Source of the DNA: Forficula auricularia
Lineage: Eukaryota; Arthropoda; Insecta; Dermaptera; Forficulidae
Reading direction: 5' to 3'
DNA: 64,000 bases
Assembly (NCBI GenBank): GCA_024734495.1
Contig: JALMQS010000916.1
Span: forward strand, 186,001 to 250,000
The notes beneath the pieces were generated by a model. That model saw only the letters and a list, made by a program, of their open reading frames with translations. It was not told the DNA's origin and searched no databases. A program made the translations under genes and the position numbers. This document shows, piece after piece, positions 1-11,900 of the stretch. Each line of letters opens with the position of its first letter. Position 1 is the first letter of the stretch.

Positions 1-74
1 TGGCAATTCTACGGTAACTGTGGCCCCGCGATCTGACGATGGATTCTTATAGTACTCACCAAAATAAGACGAAA

Positions 75-652
75 ATTAAGAATACCATCTTTCGATATTT
101 TGCTTAGTTTTCGAGATATCGAGATTAAAAAATACTGTTTTTTATTTATTATTTTATTTTTCAATTGTTTTTTATAGAAACCACGGAAACCGTAGTATCA
201 TGGGTTTCACGTGGCGCCGCTATCTATAATTAAATGTAAATGCCCAAAAAAATTCGAATATGTAAAAGTCGTTGCCGGTTCTGTTAAGATATATTCAGTT
301 CTGTTCGGTTCGGCTCGTATATCTTCATTTCGGTTTTTAGGCGCCAACCTAATCGCTTAAAAACCAGCTCGAAATGAAGAAATACGAGACGAACTGAATA
401 TATCTTAACCGAACCTTTCAAAGTTTGTACGGGAACCCATTTTTTTATTTAAATGAACCGAGATGAAGAATAGAACCGAACCTTTGAAAAGTTCTAAAAG
501 TGATAGCTGCGCTACACTGAACATGTGACACTAAGGTTTCCGTGGTTTCTATAAAAAACAATTGAAAATTAAAGAAAATAAATAAAAAAACGGTATTTTT
601 TAAACTCGATATCTCGAAAACTAAGCGAAATCTCAAAAAATGGATTTCTCCA
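75..652. repeat. Foldback repeat with arms of about 150-200 bp
   Basis: The left arm (about 75-215) and right arm (about 490-650) are inverted copies of each other. Both carry the ATCTCGA/TCGAGAT block and the run TTTTTATAGAAACCACGGAA or its complement. An inner inverted pair (about 285-415) contains GATATATTCAGTT and its complement. No coding sequence is visible. It is probably a non-autonomous foldback or MITE-type element. Confidence 0.6.
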
Positions 653-1321
653 TTTTCGTCGCTATTTCATTACTTATGATTATTAATTCTATAAATACTC
701 GTATATGCCTTTCGTGATTTTCACAAAAAAAATTTTTTAAACAATTAAAAAGTAAATAAACAGTACTTTGCTTATAAATAAATAGCATTTAAATACACAA
801 ATTCGTCATATATGGTAAATATAGCATAAAAACAGATTTAACGAAATTCGCCCCGAAATTGACTGATATTGGAACTAAGCACCCTCAAATTGACCAAGAA
901 ACTGATCCGATACTTCTTTGGTCCTTGAAGCCTTCTTGGTCATTAGCAACCAAATGAGGACTTTCAATTACCCTGGAAACTGTATCCACTTGGACCATCC
1001 AATTTAATTACATCAAATTAGGTACAATAACCTAGTAAAAATTCCAACATTTATTTATATTAGTTTCGTAAAAATATACTTGTTAAAATAAATAAAATTG
1101 TTGATCAATAAACGATTACTATATTTTCTTTATTGGGCCGCGCAGGAGGGGTCCTCCTCTTACAGATAAAAGTTACAAATTTAGTTATATATAATATGTA
1201 TATACAGTGGCATTTTATAATAAAGTAACAACGATAATAATAATCTCTTTTTATAATATAAATTTCTAACTGCATATTTAGTTATTATTATCAAATTGTA
1301 TTTTAAATTAAATTAGACATA

Positions 1322-1400
1322 AAAGAAATCAGCCGGGGCTTGAACCTGGGATCTTTTCATGTCCAACGCGATGCTTTTAACTGGATTCGGCTGATCACGG
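1322..1400 (-). repeat. tRNA-derived SINE fragment
   Basis: The minus strand carries a pol III B-box-like block, AGGTTCAAGCCCC, followed by GGCTGATTTC. The same arrangement (GATCCCGGGTTCGAACCCC then AGCTGATCC) is on the plus strand at 2848-2880, and a weaker copy is at 2520-2545. A cloverleaf cannot be folded convincingly, so this is a SINE head and not a tRNA gene. Confidence 0.4.
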
Positions 1401-1607
1401 ACAGACAGTCAAGTCAGAATTACTTCCTTTATTTATATATGAGAGCGTTTCTACTCACGGACACGATCCGTTCACGGTTCAATCTTGATCGGATCACTGC
1501 CCGCTAGTTCTAGTTCGCTGGAGTAGCGATCAACCAACGGTTACGGACTGATCAGAGCCAATTTGTGAGCTCTTCATTTGCCGAATTCTCTTCTTTTATT
1601 CTCTTTA

Positions 1608-2310
1608 GGTAGTTGTTTCACCATATGGGTTTTCTTAGGATTTTTTTGAAATTTAGAGATATTATTATTCAAATACTTCTGCATCGATTGGTGGAAAAAC
1701 GAAATTTATGAACAATATAGTTCCGGAGATATTAAATTCCAAAGATAGAGTTTTTCAGACTCTCCTATGGTACATTGCACTTTACGGGATCTTGGAAAGT
1801 TTACATACATATTTAATTATAATTAAGAAACTCTTCTTACCATTGTTATAAAAAAACTAAACCAACATTAAACAATAAATTATACATTTTTTAAGAAAAT
1901 TTTAACTCATAGTTACAACACAGTTTCTGAGATAATAATGAATAAATAATGAAAAATTTACACTAAAAACAAGCTGGCAACAACGCATTTATTTAACCTA
2001 AAAGTGGGTTAACTTTAGTACTTTTTTTGACGTTTTTTTCGCTTCAGCCATTGTCGCAACAGCTTTCAATCGCTTATTAAGAACTTTTTGTTTTATAAAT
2101 CTCTCTTTATAATGTACTTTAACTGACATTTCTATGATAAAAATATTCAAGCTCGGACAGTGTTGAGAGATACCAAATTTGTCAAACGTGCACGGGATTG
2201 ACTAGTAGTGGTACATAAAAAGCAAAAAGTTTTGGGCTTATGAATCCTTATTGTCTGTTCTATATACTCTAGCATTAACTTTTTGCTAGTATTGTCGCGA
2301 AACAACTACC
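1608..2310. mobile_element. MITE of the GGTAGTT...AACTACC family, copy 1
   Basis: The ends are GGTAGTTGTTTC on the left and GAAACAACTACC on the right. TTAA follows the right end; the left flank is TTTA. The body is closely similar to 16765-17400, including an identical block near the right end (TTGTCTGTTC to AACTACC). No transposase is visible. A TTAA target would suit a piggyBac-type mobilising enzyme, which is inferred from the target site only. Confidence 0.6.
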
Positions 2311-2845
2311 TTAATACCTATAATAAAATCATTTCTTTTCCTCTAATTTAATTTAATTCTACTTTATAATTAAACTATATTCAAACGTCTCCCAGTCACC
2401 TACTTAAAGGTTGAAAATGATTTTTTTCTTTTCTCTGGGGTGCAATCACAACGTGGGCCAAATCTAAAGAGAATTATAAATTAAATTAAATTAAACATAA
2501 TGAAAATATTATTATTGACAAAAGGATTAGCCAGGCTTGAACCCTTTTTTACAAGAGCTATACTCTTATATCCTATTAGCCCCTAATAAAGAAAAATAAT
2601 TTTTGACCTTTTGGATACGTGATTGATTGGGAGGCGTTTGAATATAGTTGAATAATTAAGTCAGGCTATTACAAAGCCACGAAAATGTATAAAGAGGAGA
2701 TTAAAAATTAAATAATGAAATTCCAAATTCATATAAATATTAGGTATTGGCTTGAGGTAGGGGATCAATTTGTCAACGTTTAAAAAGAGTTTACCAACCA
2801 ACATACAACTGGCCCTAAGAGGTAAAAAAAAGCATTGCACCGGAC

Positions 2846-2885
2846 ATGCGAAGATCCCGGGTTCGAACCCCAGCTGATCCTTTCG
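2846..2885 (+). repeat. SINE head with B-box-like sequence
   Basis: GGTTCGAACCCC matches the pol III B box and is followed by AGCTGATCC, as in the minus-strand fragment near 1322-1400. It is a short tRNA-derived remnant with no recognisable tRNA fold. Confidence 0.4.
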
Positions 2886-2924
2886 TCTATAATAAAAATA
2901 TTTTCTTTGCTCACTAATTTAATT

Positions 2925-3065
2925 ATTAAAGTAAAGGAGTGGTTTCACAGTGAATGAAATAAAACTCAAAGAGGTTTATTTCATTCACTGTGAAACTACA
3001 CTCCCTTTACTTTATTAATTAATATCATGTTTCGCCTAAAACCTACACCACTTTCCCTAAGTAAA
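2925..3065. mobile_element. Short foldback relative of the 17.5-kb element
   Basis: Two inverted arms (around 2932-2958 and 2975-3011) read TGAATGAAATAAA and its complement and are bounded by GTAAAGGAG and CTCCCTTTAC. They are followed by the block TTTCGCCTAAAACCTACACC. All of this is shared with 17530-17824, but the hammerhead-like centre of that copy is missing here. It looks like an internally deleted copy lying 200 bases upstream of the xmas exon. Confidence 0.6.
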
Positions 3066-3244
3066 AAAACTCTCTACTTTAATTTAATTTATAATTGTCT
3101 CTAGACGTGGACCTCGTTGTGATTGCGCACTAGAAACAAGAAAAAATAATTTTCTAACTTAATAGATGTATAAATATATTGTATTTTTAACATTTAATCT
3201 TGATTTAAAACATTTCTAATTTGAATTTTTTATTAATGTTTCAG

Positions 3245-6200
3245 ATAAAAACAATAGCAATGCATAAATCAAAAAAGAAATTATTAGAAATGCCCGCATT
3301 GTCTACTCAAGAACGTTACGATATTTTAAATAAACGTGACAATTTATTAAGAACTACAAACAAGAAACAAGTAAGTTTACAATCGAGCAAGAAAAATATT
3401 GGAACATGCCCCGATATGTGCCCGGAAAAGGAACGGTATCAAAGAGAATTGGAACATCAAATTAGTATTTTTGAAGAAGGCGATAGAAGCGGCAAAATAA
3501 ACCATCAAATTGCTATCAAACAATATATGAGAAGCTCAGCTGATCAAGTGGAACCTTTATCACACGAATTACGGCCAACACCTGTCTTGCAAATGACTAT
3601 GAATTATATTATAAATAATATATTAGATAACTCGGAAAAGAACATGGCCGAATGGTATCATTTCATTTGGAATCGCACCCGAGCAATTCGTAAAGATATA
3701 ACGCAACAAGAATTATGCAATCCAAAGGTGGTTGCATTAATTGAACAATGTGCACGATTTCATATTTATTGTGCCGAAAGATTAATCGAAGAGGATAAAT
3801 CAATATACGATGATAAAATTAATACAGAAAATTTAACCAAATGTTTACAAACTTTAAAATATATGTATAGCGATTTATCGAAAAAAGGAATACATTGTCA
3901 AAATGAATCGGAATTTCGTGCCTATATGTTATATTTAAATTTAAATAATGGCAATTGCTTACTAGATTTAGAGAAATTAAATGAATCGATTAGGAATTCT
4001 AGTAATATGATTTTAGCGAAAAAAATATTTTTATCTTTAAATACAAATAATTATGTGAAGTTTTTTAATTTAGTTAAAAACGCTCCTTATCTAGTTATAT
4101 GTATATTACGAAGATATTTTTTACAAATTCGTTATAAAGCTTTTTTAATTATGATAAAAGCTTATACAATTATTAAACGGAATATTAAATTGCCGTTGAA
4201 TTTTTTAAATTCAACTTTAGGTTTTATTAACAACAACCAACAAGAGGCTCAAGAATTTTATCAGCATTTAAATTTGAAAATTTATCATCATAATGTAATT
4301 TTATCGAAATCATTTACAATGCCGACAACTTTGTATTTACAAAAACGCGCTTGGGGTTTTATACAAACCACACCGCGATCAATTAAAAGTATCATTGCCG
4401 GCGAGAATACAAACGATGCTTTGTTATATAAAGAACATAAATGTCATACAAGTTTCAATTCCGAAGGGATATTAAATATGAACGCCCTCGATGCAAATGA
4501 TCAAGAAGAAAAACTAAACTTTTTCAATAAAATAGAAATGAACAAAATTTCGACGATTCCTTCTCCTCCTCTATTTATTAATCCAATAAAATCCGATCCT
4601 ATAAAAATTGATCCTCCAAAGAAAATAAAGAAATCGATTAAACGTACACGATCTGATGTTGCAAAGCAACAACAAATCTTACCTATATCTGAAATTGAAC
4701 CGCCGAAGAAGGTTAAATCAATTAAACCGAATCTATCCAATGATTCAATAACAAATTTACAATTTAAAAATAATATTTCTTCACCTTCAATGGATACGCC
4801 AGTGGTGACCAAATTAATTAAGCACACTCCCAAAAATGAACAAATAATAGAAAAAAGAAATATTGCCATAATAGAACCAGCACAAAAAAAACAGAAAGTC
4901 AAAATTAAAGAGACCAAAAACAAAAAGGAAATTAACATAGAAGAGATTTCATTAAAGGAATATGAAATATTAACAAATGAAGTGTTGAATGAAATATTAT
5001 ATGAAACTATTAATAATATTTTAGAAGAAGAAATTGTAATTGATAAAAAGCATCAAGAACTTCTATTACATATAAACGAAATTCGTAATAAATTACAATT
5101 AGAAAAATTACGAATATATATTAATAAATGGAAAAAATTTGTGAAGATCAAACGTGAAAAACGTAGAGAGGAAGATTTTCATGCGTGGATCGGAATGAAT
5201 CGTCCCAATCGTGATATTAATTATTTAAATCCTGATAAGAAAACTGGTATATTATCTCGACAACATTTAATGACGATGAAACAACCTTCAGAGAATCCTC
5301 ATCCGATTATTAATATTAAAGAATTATTATATGAATTAATAAAAAAACAATTAATTCAACAACAACAACATATGTTATTACCCAAATCGATTGAATGGTG
5401 TATTACTATTATCAATCTCCCTGGGAATTATCAACATTATCAAAATCTGTTAAAATATATGTTCTCATGTTCTAAATCACATAATAATGATTTGTTGAAA
5501 ACAGAACATTTGGCTATTGGGAAATTAAATATGACAATAAATATTGAAATGAGTGTCAAAAATCCAACTCATAATAATTTTATATTAATCTACAATACAA
5601 ATTTAGAATCATTTGATGATTTTATTAAGCGATTTAATCAAATAGGTATAACAAATAATCCAAATCCCATTTTAATTGTATTTTTATTATTTGGAAAAAA
5701 ATTCATTTCAGAGGAATCATTTGTCTCACTATTAAAACTGAATACTTATCAAAATGTAACTTTTCAAATAAATTTTTATGAAGAAAATAATATATTATAT
5801 AAAACTTTTTATAATGCTATATGTAATGGATTGTGCTTTTTAGCAAAAAATTATACATTGAGAAAATGTTTTCAAAATTTACCACTAAATGAATTTCTTT
5901 ATCAATTTTTTTATCAAATACTGGATGAAATATTCAATTTTGATATAATATTAAATAATGATATAAATTTTTATATACAAATTTATAATTCTTTATTAGA
6001 TTTATTCATTGAAAATTTACAATCAATGAATTTTTATTATATACGTCTTGATGAATATAATGAATTTTTAAATAATATCCAATCTATTTCACAATCTGAT
6101 ATATTACTAAATAATTGTAAAAAGGCAAAATTAAATTTATTCTCAAATTGGTCTATTGATGGGACATTTAATGAATTAAAAAAATTGTCTCAATAAATAT

Positions 6201-6575
6201 TGTATTGAATCGGATTCGAATACATTTAATAATATTTTACAAGTGATTTATAAGCATTTAGAAGAGAATGATATGGATTTGACAACATTATCAATTCAAA
6301 GGATTTTTTATCTCTTAGTCAATGAAAAAATACATCATATTATTAATAATTCACAATTGAATTCACCGACAATTTTTATATATCAAAATGATTATTTGGA
6401 TAATCTTATGAAAAATTTTCTTAAAACACAAATGATATTATTTTATAATTCACCAAAAAAGAATTTATTATTAAAAGATAAAACTAATATTGTTAGTAAT
6501 AAAAATGTTGAACAATCAAATGACGATAGTTTAACTTTAGAAGAAATTTATCATTTATATGAAAAATTTAAATAA
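3245..6575 (+). CDS. xmas: Xmas/GANP-like TREX-2 scaffold (Sac3 family), 5'-partial, one frame break
   Basis: This is the Sac3/GANP scaffold of TREX-2, which couples transcription to mRNA export at nuclear pores. A polypyrimidine tract ending TTTCAG at 3244 suggests a splice acceptor; the first ATG after it is 3260, and upstream exons were not found. The Sac3 signature CPDMCPEKER is at 3407-3436. It is followed by RSSADQ, HELRPTPVL and WNRTRAIRKDITQQ, all typical of the GANP/SAC3 domain (to about 4330). A low-complexity Lys/Pro-rich linker follows. Next comes a basic helical stretch around 5090-5170 (KLRIYINKWKKFVKIKREKR), in the place where Sac3 proteins bind ENY2/Sus1 and centrin, and then a C-terminal MCM3AP-like region. 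The open frame stops at 6194-6196. Skipping one A of the seven-A run at 6178-6184 continues it without stops to TAA at 6573-6575, giving about 1104 residues from 3260. AATAAA overlaps that stop. Family assignment is very secure; N-terminal completeness is not. Confidence 0.93.
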
Positions 6576-6771
6576 ATTTATTTATATATTTTTTCTGATA
6601 ACGTTTTTTTTCTCTATTCCTGTTTATTTTTACTCCAACTTACAATAGTATATGTTAAGTATTGCATCCTCTACCGAGGTCTAAGTGTGAAAATTAGGAT
6701 GAATTTCAAAGAAGGGTTTTAGAAGTGAAAGCCGTATACACCATGCTTTTTTATATTTTCAATAGTTAAGA

Positions 6772-7740
6772 TAAAAGCTCCAGTAATGGGCCATGCTCCT
6801 ATAATGGGCCACCCCTTAAAAATGTTGAGAAATGAAGGGTCTTTTGTTACCTATAGCAGTGGAAGGGATACGGGTCATTGACTACTTCCTGCTAGGATAC
6901 CTTAGCACTGAAATTCAGTTCATTCCTTTACTTTGTGTCAAGTGTGTGGATTATTCTGCTAAAAAGACGAATATTTGTGATTGTTTTATCTTATGATTAA
7001 GAAATCTGTTAAGGAAAGTGATTTTTTTCAACAAATAATATTTATTTACTATAATGCCTGTTAAGTCACATTAAGGAATATTTAGTACGATAATACGTAT
7101 AATTCAAATTGTACAGTGCATAAATGATGAAAAACTTATGATTTCATTGCAAAAATAGGGTGGCCCAATATGGGATCACGAATTGTTCAACTGTCCCAGT
7201 AATGGGCCAGCCCGGACCAACATAAAAATATTATATTATTCTGAATTAAACTTACTGTTGAGAACCTCCATCGAAACCTAACTGATCAGTACAGGAACGG
7301 TCATTGTACTATGAATGGTTCCAATAATGGGCGGGCTGGCCCATTACTGGACCATCGGCATTTTCTTTAAAGTTTTAGAAAAATATGAATAAAACAGATA
7401 AATTTTGTTTTTAGTTACACCTCTTTGTAATTCTATGATGTTATAGACTTGATTATTGTTCCACAATAGATTTAATAGATGGCCCATTATTGGGCTATTA
7501 CTGGTACGTCGAATAAAATACTGGCCCATTATCGGTGCATTAGGTTAGTTATGGTATATATTTTTTTTTATTTTTGTAAATGCAACCAGTGTGCTAAAAT
7601 TGTGGTTACAGGTGAAGGACAGATAATAGAATGACAGGTAAAAATTTGGACCAGTTTGCTTAATATGTAGCAGTGGAAACTCAGTTTTACTTCAATTTTT
7701 CTCTTAACCGGCCCATTACTGGAGCGTTTACCTTATGTTG
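6772..7740. mobile_element. DNA element with repeated GGCCCATTA motifs
   Basis: The ends are GCTCCAGTAATGGGCC (left, from about 6778) and GGCCCATTACTGGAGC (right, to about 7726), a 16-bp terminal inverted repeat. Further copies or near copies of the motif lie at about 6798, 7196, 7323, 7337, 7482 and 7521, in both orientations. No transposase frame is visible. Multiple subterminal copies resemble transposase-binding sites; that role is inferred. Confidence 0.6.
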
Positions 7741-8284
7741 TGATGAAGCTGTTGTGTTTTATGTGGATTGATAATTGTTAGTTATAAAAAAGAATTAGTA
7801 AAATGTTTTGTGTGCGCACCAAGAAAGGAAAGTGACGTCATCGCTTTGGCTTAGTGTTAAGTTTTTAATTAAGTTTCAAACGCGATTGAGTGTATTAAAT
7901 TGCCAAACGGGAAAGGTTCTAAGATAATTCAACTTTCTATATTAATGGTGATTAAACAATTCGACAAATGAATTTGTTAGAGATTTTGCGGAAATGAAGT
8001 TTTAATGGATTTTATTTCCTTATGTCCATAGATATCATGAAATATAACGGCCAAATGGGAGTGGGACTTGCATATCGAGGGTTTGGTCATTCAAACTAGT
8101 TATTTTATAGAAATTTTTTTTTAAATCACTTCTAATAAGCTACTTTCATGAATTTTTACAAATTCTTACGCCAAGAAGTTGTAAAGTTATGAGTAGAAAG
8201 GTAGATTGCAAGATGATTTGTAGGTTCAGCATAAAACTAGTGTTTCAAAAAAAAAATTGCATGATAACATGTTTGATAGAATAT

Positions 8285-8422
8285 TAAAATATTTTTTATT
8301 GTTAAAGGATAAATAAATTGAATTGCTTCTTGTCCAGTAATTTATTTTATTAATTTGAATAATAAAATAAATTACTGGAAAGAAGCAATTCAATTTATTT
8401 ATCCTTTAACAATAAAAAATGA
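8285..8422. repeat. Near-perfect hairpin
   Basis: TTATTGTTAAAGGATAAA (8297 on) is followed by its complement TTTATCCTTTAACAATAA ending near 8416, with an AT-rich centre. The arms are about 55 bases and nearly identical. The region 7741-8284 before it is AT-rich with no gene seen. It lies just beyond the 3' end of cdk5rap1. Confidence 0.6.
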
Positions 8423-8990
8423 ATATATCCAGTACACACCAAGCCAGCAAAATTCTTATGGATTAAAATATTTATTTAACGAAATCCTACTGGATGGGGT
8501 GGTCGAGATTTTTTTCTACTGTACATTGCTAGGGTTTACGAGATGTCTCAAAAATGTTGTTTTCGACTTTGATGAATGGATTATTATTAAACTTCACTTT
8601 CTAGCCTTAATAGTATAAGAGCTTTAGGCCTGAGTCCGACGAAACAGATAGACATTCAATGAAGCCTCATCAAAAGGGTTCTGATTTTAACCTTTTTGCT
8701 ATGGAACCCTGAAAAGTCGAAGAACGCAAAAGGCTTCTCTTGAATTGCGTTAGCGATCTCATTTAATAAAAACTTGAATTAATTTAGTCTGATATCAACC
8801 CCTAAACCAAAGAATGAAATCATCTAATTAAAATATGGACCTTGGTCAAAATAGGAAACTAGGACGGTTTGACAAGATAGTAAAAATAAATTTAACTGCT
8901 GTTATATTTATTATCCTCTAAAAATATATACATATTTTAAAAATAATATTTGAAATACATAATTTAATCTTAATGATTAAATATACTTTT

Positions 8991-11900
8991 TTATTCAGAT
9001 AATTTAGTATGATAAAGTGCATTTCCAATTAATACTTGAGAGGTACATGATGTTATCTAAATAAAATAAAATAAAAAAATTAATATTTATTTTGAAAAAT
9101 TGTACTAAAAACAAAATAATAATATTTATACTTTGACGGCAACGTAATCTCCAGATGATATTGATCTTTGTAAATTCGAATCCATTGATTCTGGTATGGC
9201 AATTTTTGGAAAGATCACTTTAATATTTCCATCGTTACATCCGGCTAACTGTTCTTCAGATCTTTTACTTTGCTAAAAGTATATTATACCATATTTTTTA
9301 TTTATATTTGAAATCATTATAATTAAAAAAAATAAAAAGGTTTAATTTTTAATAGAGAAACAAAAATCAAAAATATTAACACTATTTAGAACGAGATATA
9401 CTAATATTATTTTTATTAGATCTAATAAGAGTTGTATTCATCCCTTCAGGAATTGAACCTGAGTGGCAAAAAAAACAATCAGGACCAACACAATCCTTCT
9501 GATATGTAATAAAAATCATCCATAACAGCTTGAATTCAGTAGATCATCTTGTAATTTTTTGCCAAAAAGTTGAATCTACTTCTGTCAGTAAATTGAACTT
9601 TTAATGCTATTATTACCAATGCTTGATTATTTAATAAAAAAAAAAATTTCCGCCAAAAATTAAAAAAAAAAGCAAATGTCTCTTAAAATTTAAATCATTA
9701 ATATTAATAAGCTTTACGCCTTGAATAAAACAAATTGTTAATATATAACTTTTAAGGAGATAGATGTTGGTTCTAAGTGAAACATTTTAATATAATAATA
9801 AAAAACTTGAGCAGGTAGGTTTCACAAAAAAAGAAATAAAAACTAAATTGAGTTTTGAATTCGATGTATTTCGGGGGTGAGCCCATGATCAGGAGTCAAT
9901 GAAAACTGGAGTGTATAAATTGACTTGTCACGATTGTGATGGTTTTTATGTAGGGCAGACAGGCCGCTCATTCAAAACACATTACTCTGAGCATGTAAGA
10001 GCTCTTAATCGTCTCAATAGATCCGATAACATTAATTTAGATTCGACCTCAGCCTTCGTAATTCACTTACATGAATCTAATCATTCAAGCTCTAATAATA
10101 ACCCTATCCCCATTCATTTCGAAAGAAAAGGCCTTAAATTGGATCTCTTAGAATCCATCGAAATTAAAATAGCCTTCTCAAAAAATTCAAATATTTTAAA
10201 TAACCAATTAGAAGTGAATAAAAATACAATTATTGATTATATATTATAATAAATTAACTAAACATTCCTTCTATTGTTCGCACATTGAATAGTGATATTA
10301 GGGTAATTGAATCCTTTCGGGTACTTTCCCAGTCCTTCTTATAATAGCAGGTATAGTTTCCCATCAGCTGGTTAAAAACTCAATTGTTCCATTTGTTGAA
10401 AATATTAATTCTTAGTACACTTTCTCCTCTTCCCCCTACTTTTTTTTTTGTGAAACCTACCTCGCATCTTGCTCAAGTTTTATTATTATGTTAATATGTT
10501 TTCGTCTTTTATTAACCATCTTTCAGTATCAGAAATGAAGGGTTCAAAGATTATATGGAAATAATATAAAATTGATACTAACCCCTTCGACTAAAACAAG
10601 ATGTATTTTTCCAATTTGTTGTCTATTCAAATTGAGAGATATATTTCTAAATGTCGTAATCATCCGTTGTAGCCTGTCTTGTTTTATTTCATCGGTAACA
10701 TCATCTTGAAATCTTCGATGTGCTGTCGTTTTCTTATAATAATAAAGGAAAATTAATTTTATTATCAATAGTTATATATGTATTTAATATACTTGTTTTA
10801 ATCCACCTCTCTCATGCTATATGAAAATAAATATGCAGTATTATATTTTATTTCTTCTATTAAACTAAGTGTATCTTGAAATTCCTCTTCCGTCTCTCCA
10901 CAAAAGCCGCAAATAAAATCACTTGAAAGTGTCACATCCGGTAATAATGTTTTAACATTATTTACAAGATCTATATACGCTTCTCTTGTATAACCACGAC
11001 GCATTCTTTCTAAAACGGCACTATTTCCACTTTGAGCCGGAAGATGTAAACTATTACAAACATTCTTCCTTTCTTTAATTAGATAAAGAACCTAAAATAA
11101 AAGTGTAAAAAAATATCTATTATTTAATTTATATATACTTAGTGAATTAATTAATTACCCAGGCTATTCTTATATCTTGACCAATAATAATATAAATTAA
11201 CATATAAAGTTAAAAATTGGTAATTTTTTATAAAATTAAATTTCTCAAAATTATGGATTTTGAATTTTTACAAAAAATGATCCATGCTTCTGAAGGATCC
11301 CACAAAATCAAATCGGAAAGGATGGTTTCCTGCATGAAGGGCCGAGACGGGAACTGTGTTTTCCGGTGATTAGCTTGCAGAACTTAGAACTTATATAGGT
11401 ATATATTGTTTTTACAATGTAATAAATATTTATATTTATATAAAAAATTATATTTTGAATTATATTATTAATTATAAAATAGGGAAAAATCTTATGAATA
11501 AAAGAATCAGCCGGGGCTATAAAATGTTTGCGAAATCGCAAGGTGTTTGGGTGTTTAAATAAAATAAAGTAAAAATATATATACAGGGTGTTCCACAGAA
11601 CTCGCTCATTAAAAGTTTTCATGGAAGGATTTGAGAGAAAATTTTGAACTTTGACATATTTATGTTTTGGAATATGCTCCTTTTAAATAAATTATTAACA
11701 ACTTTTGGACACTTTCTGCTTTGCCGCAATCGCTATCAACTTTCTTATTTTTAATGGAACCCTCCAAATATTTTTGCATCATTAGATTAAGTGTTAAAAA
11801 CTAAGATGATTTTGTATAATGCACTTGATGTCTAAAATTTATAATTTCTGAGTTATTTTAGATAATTTGTAAAATCTACCAATTTAGCGTTAAAAATTAA

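Noticed and set aside
3369..3376. Strong donor-like CAAGTAAGT inside the xmas exon
   Set aside because: The frame continues through it into the conserved CPDMCPEKER motif, so it is not a needed splice site; occasional use cannot be excluded.
4501..4938. 145-codon minus-strand open frame inside xmas
   Set aside because: It is the antisense shadow of a low-complexity linker, with hydrophobic composition caused by the opposite strand.
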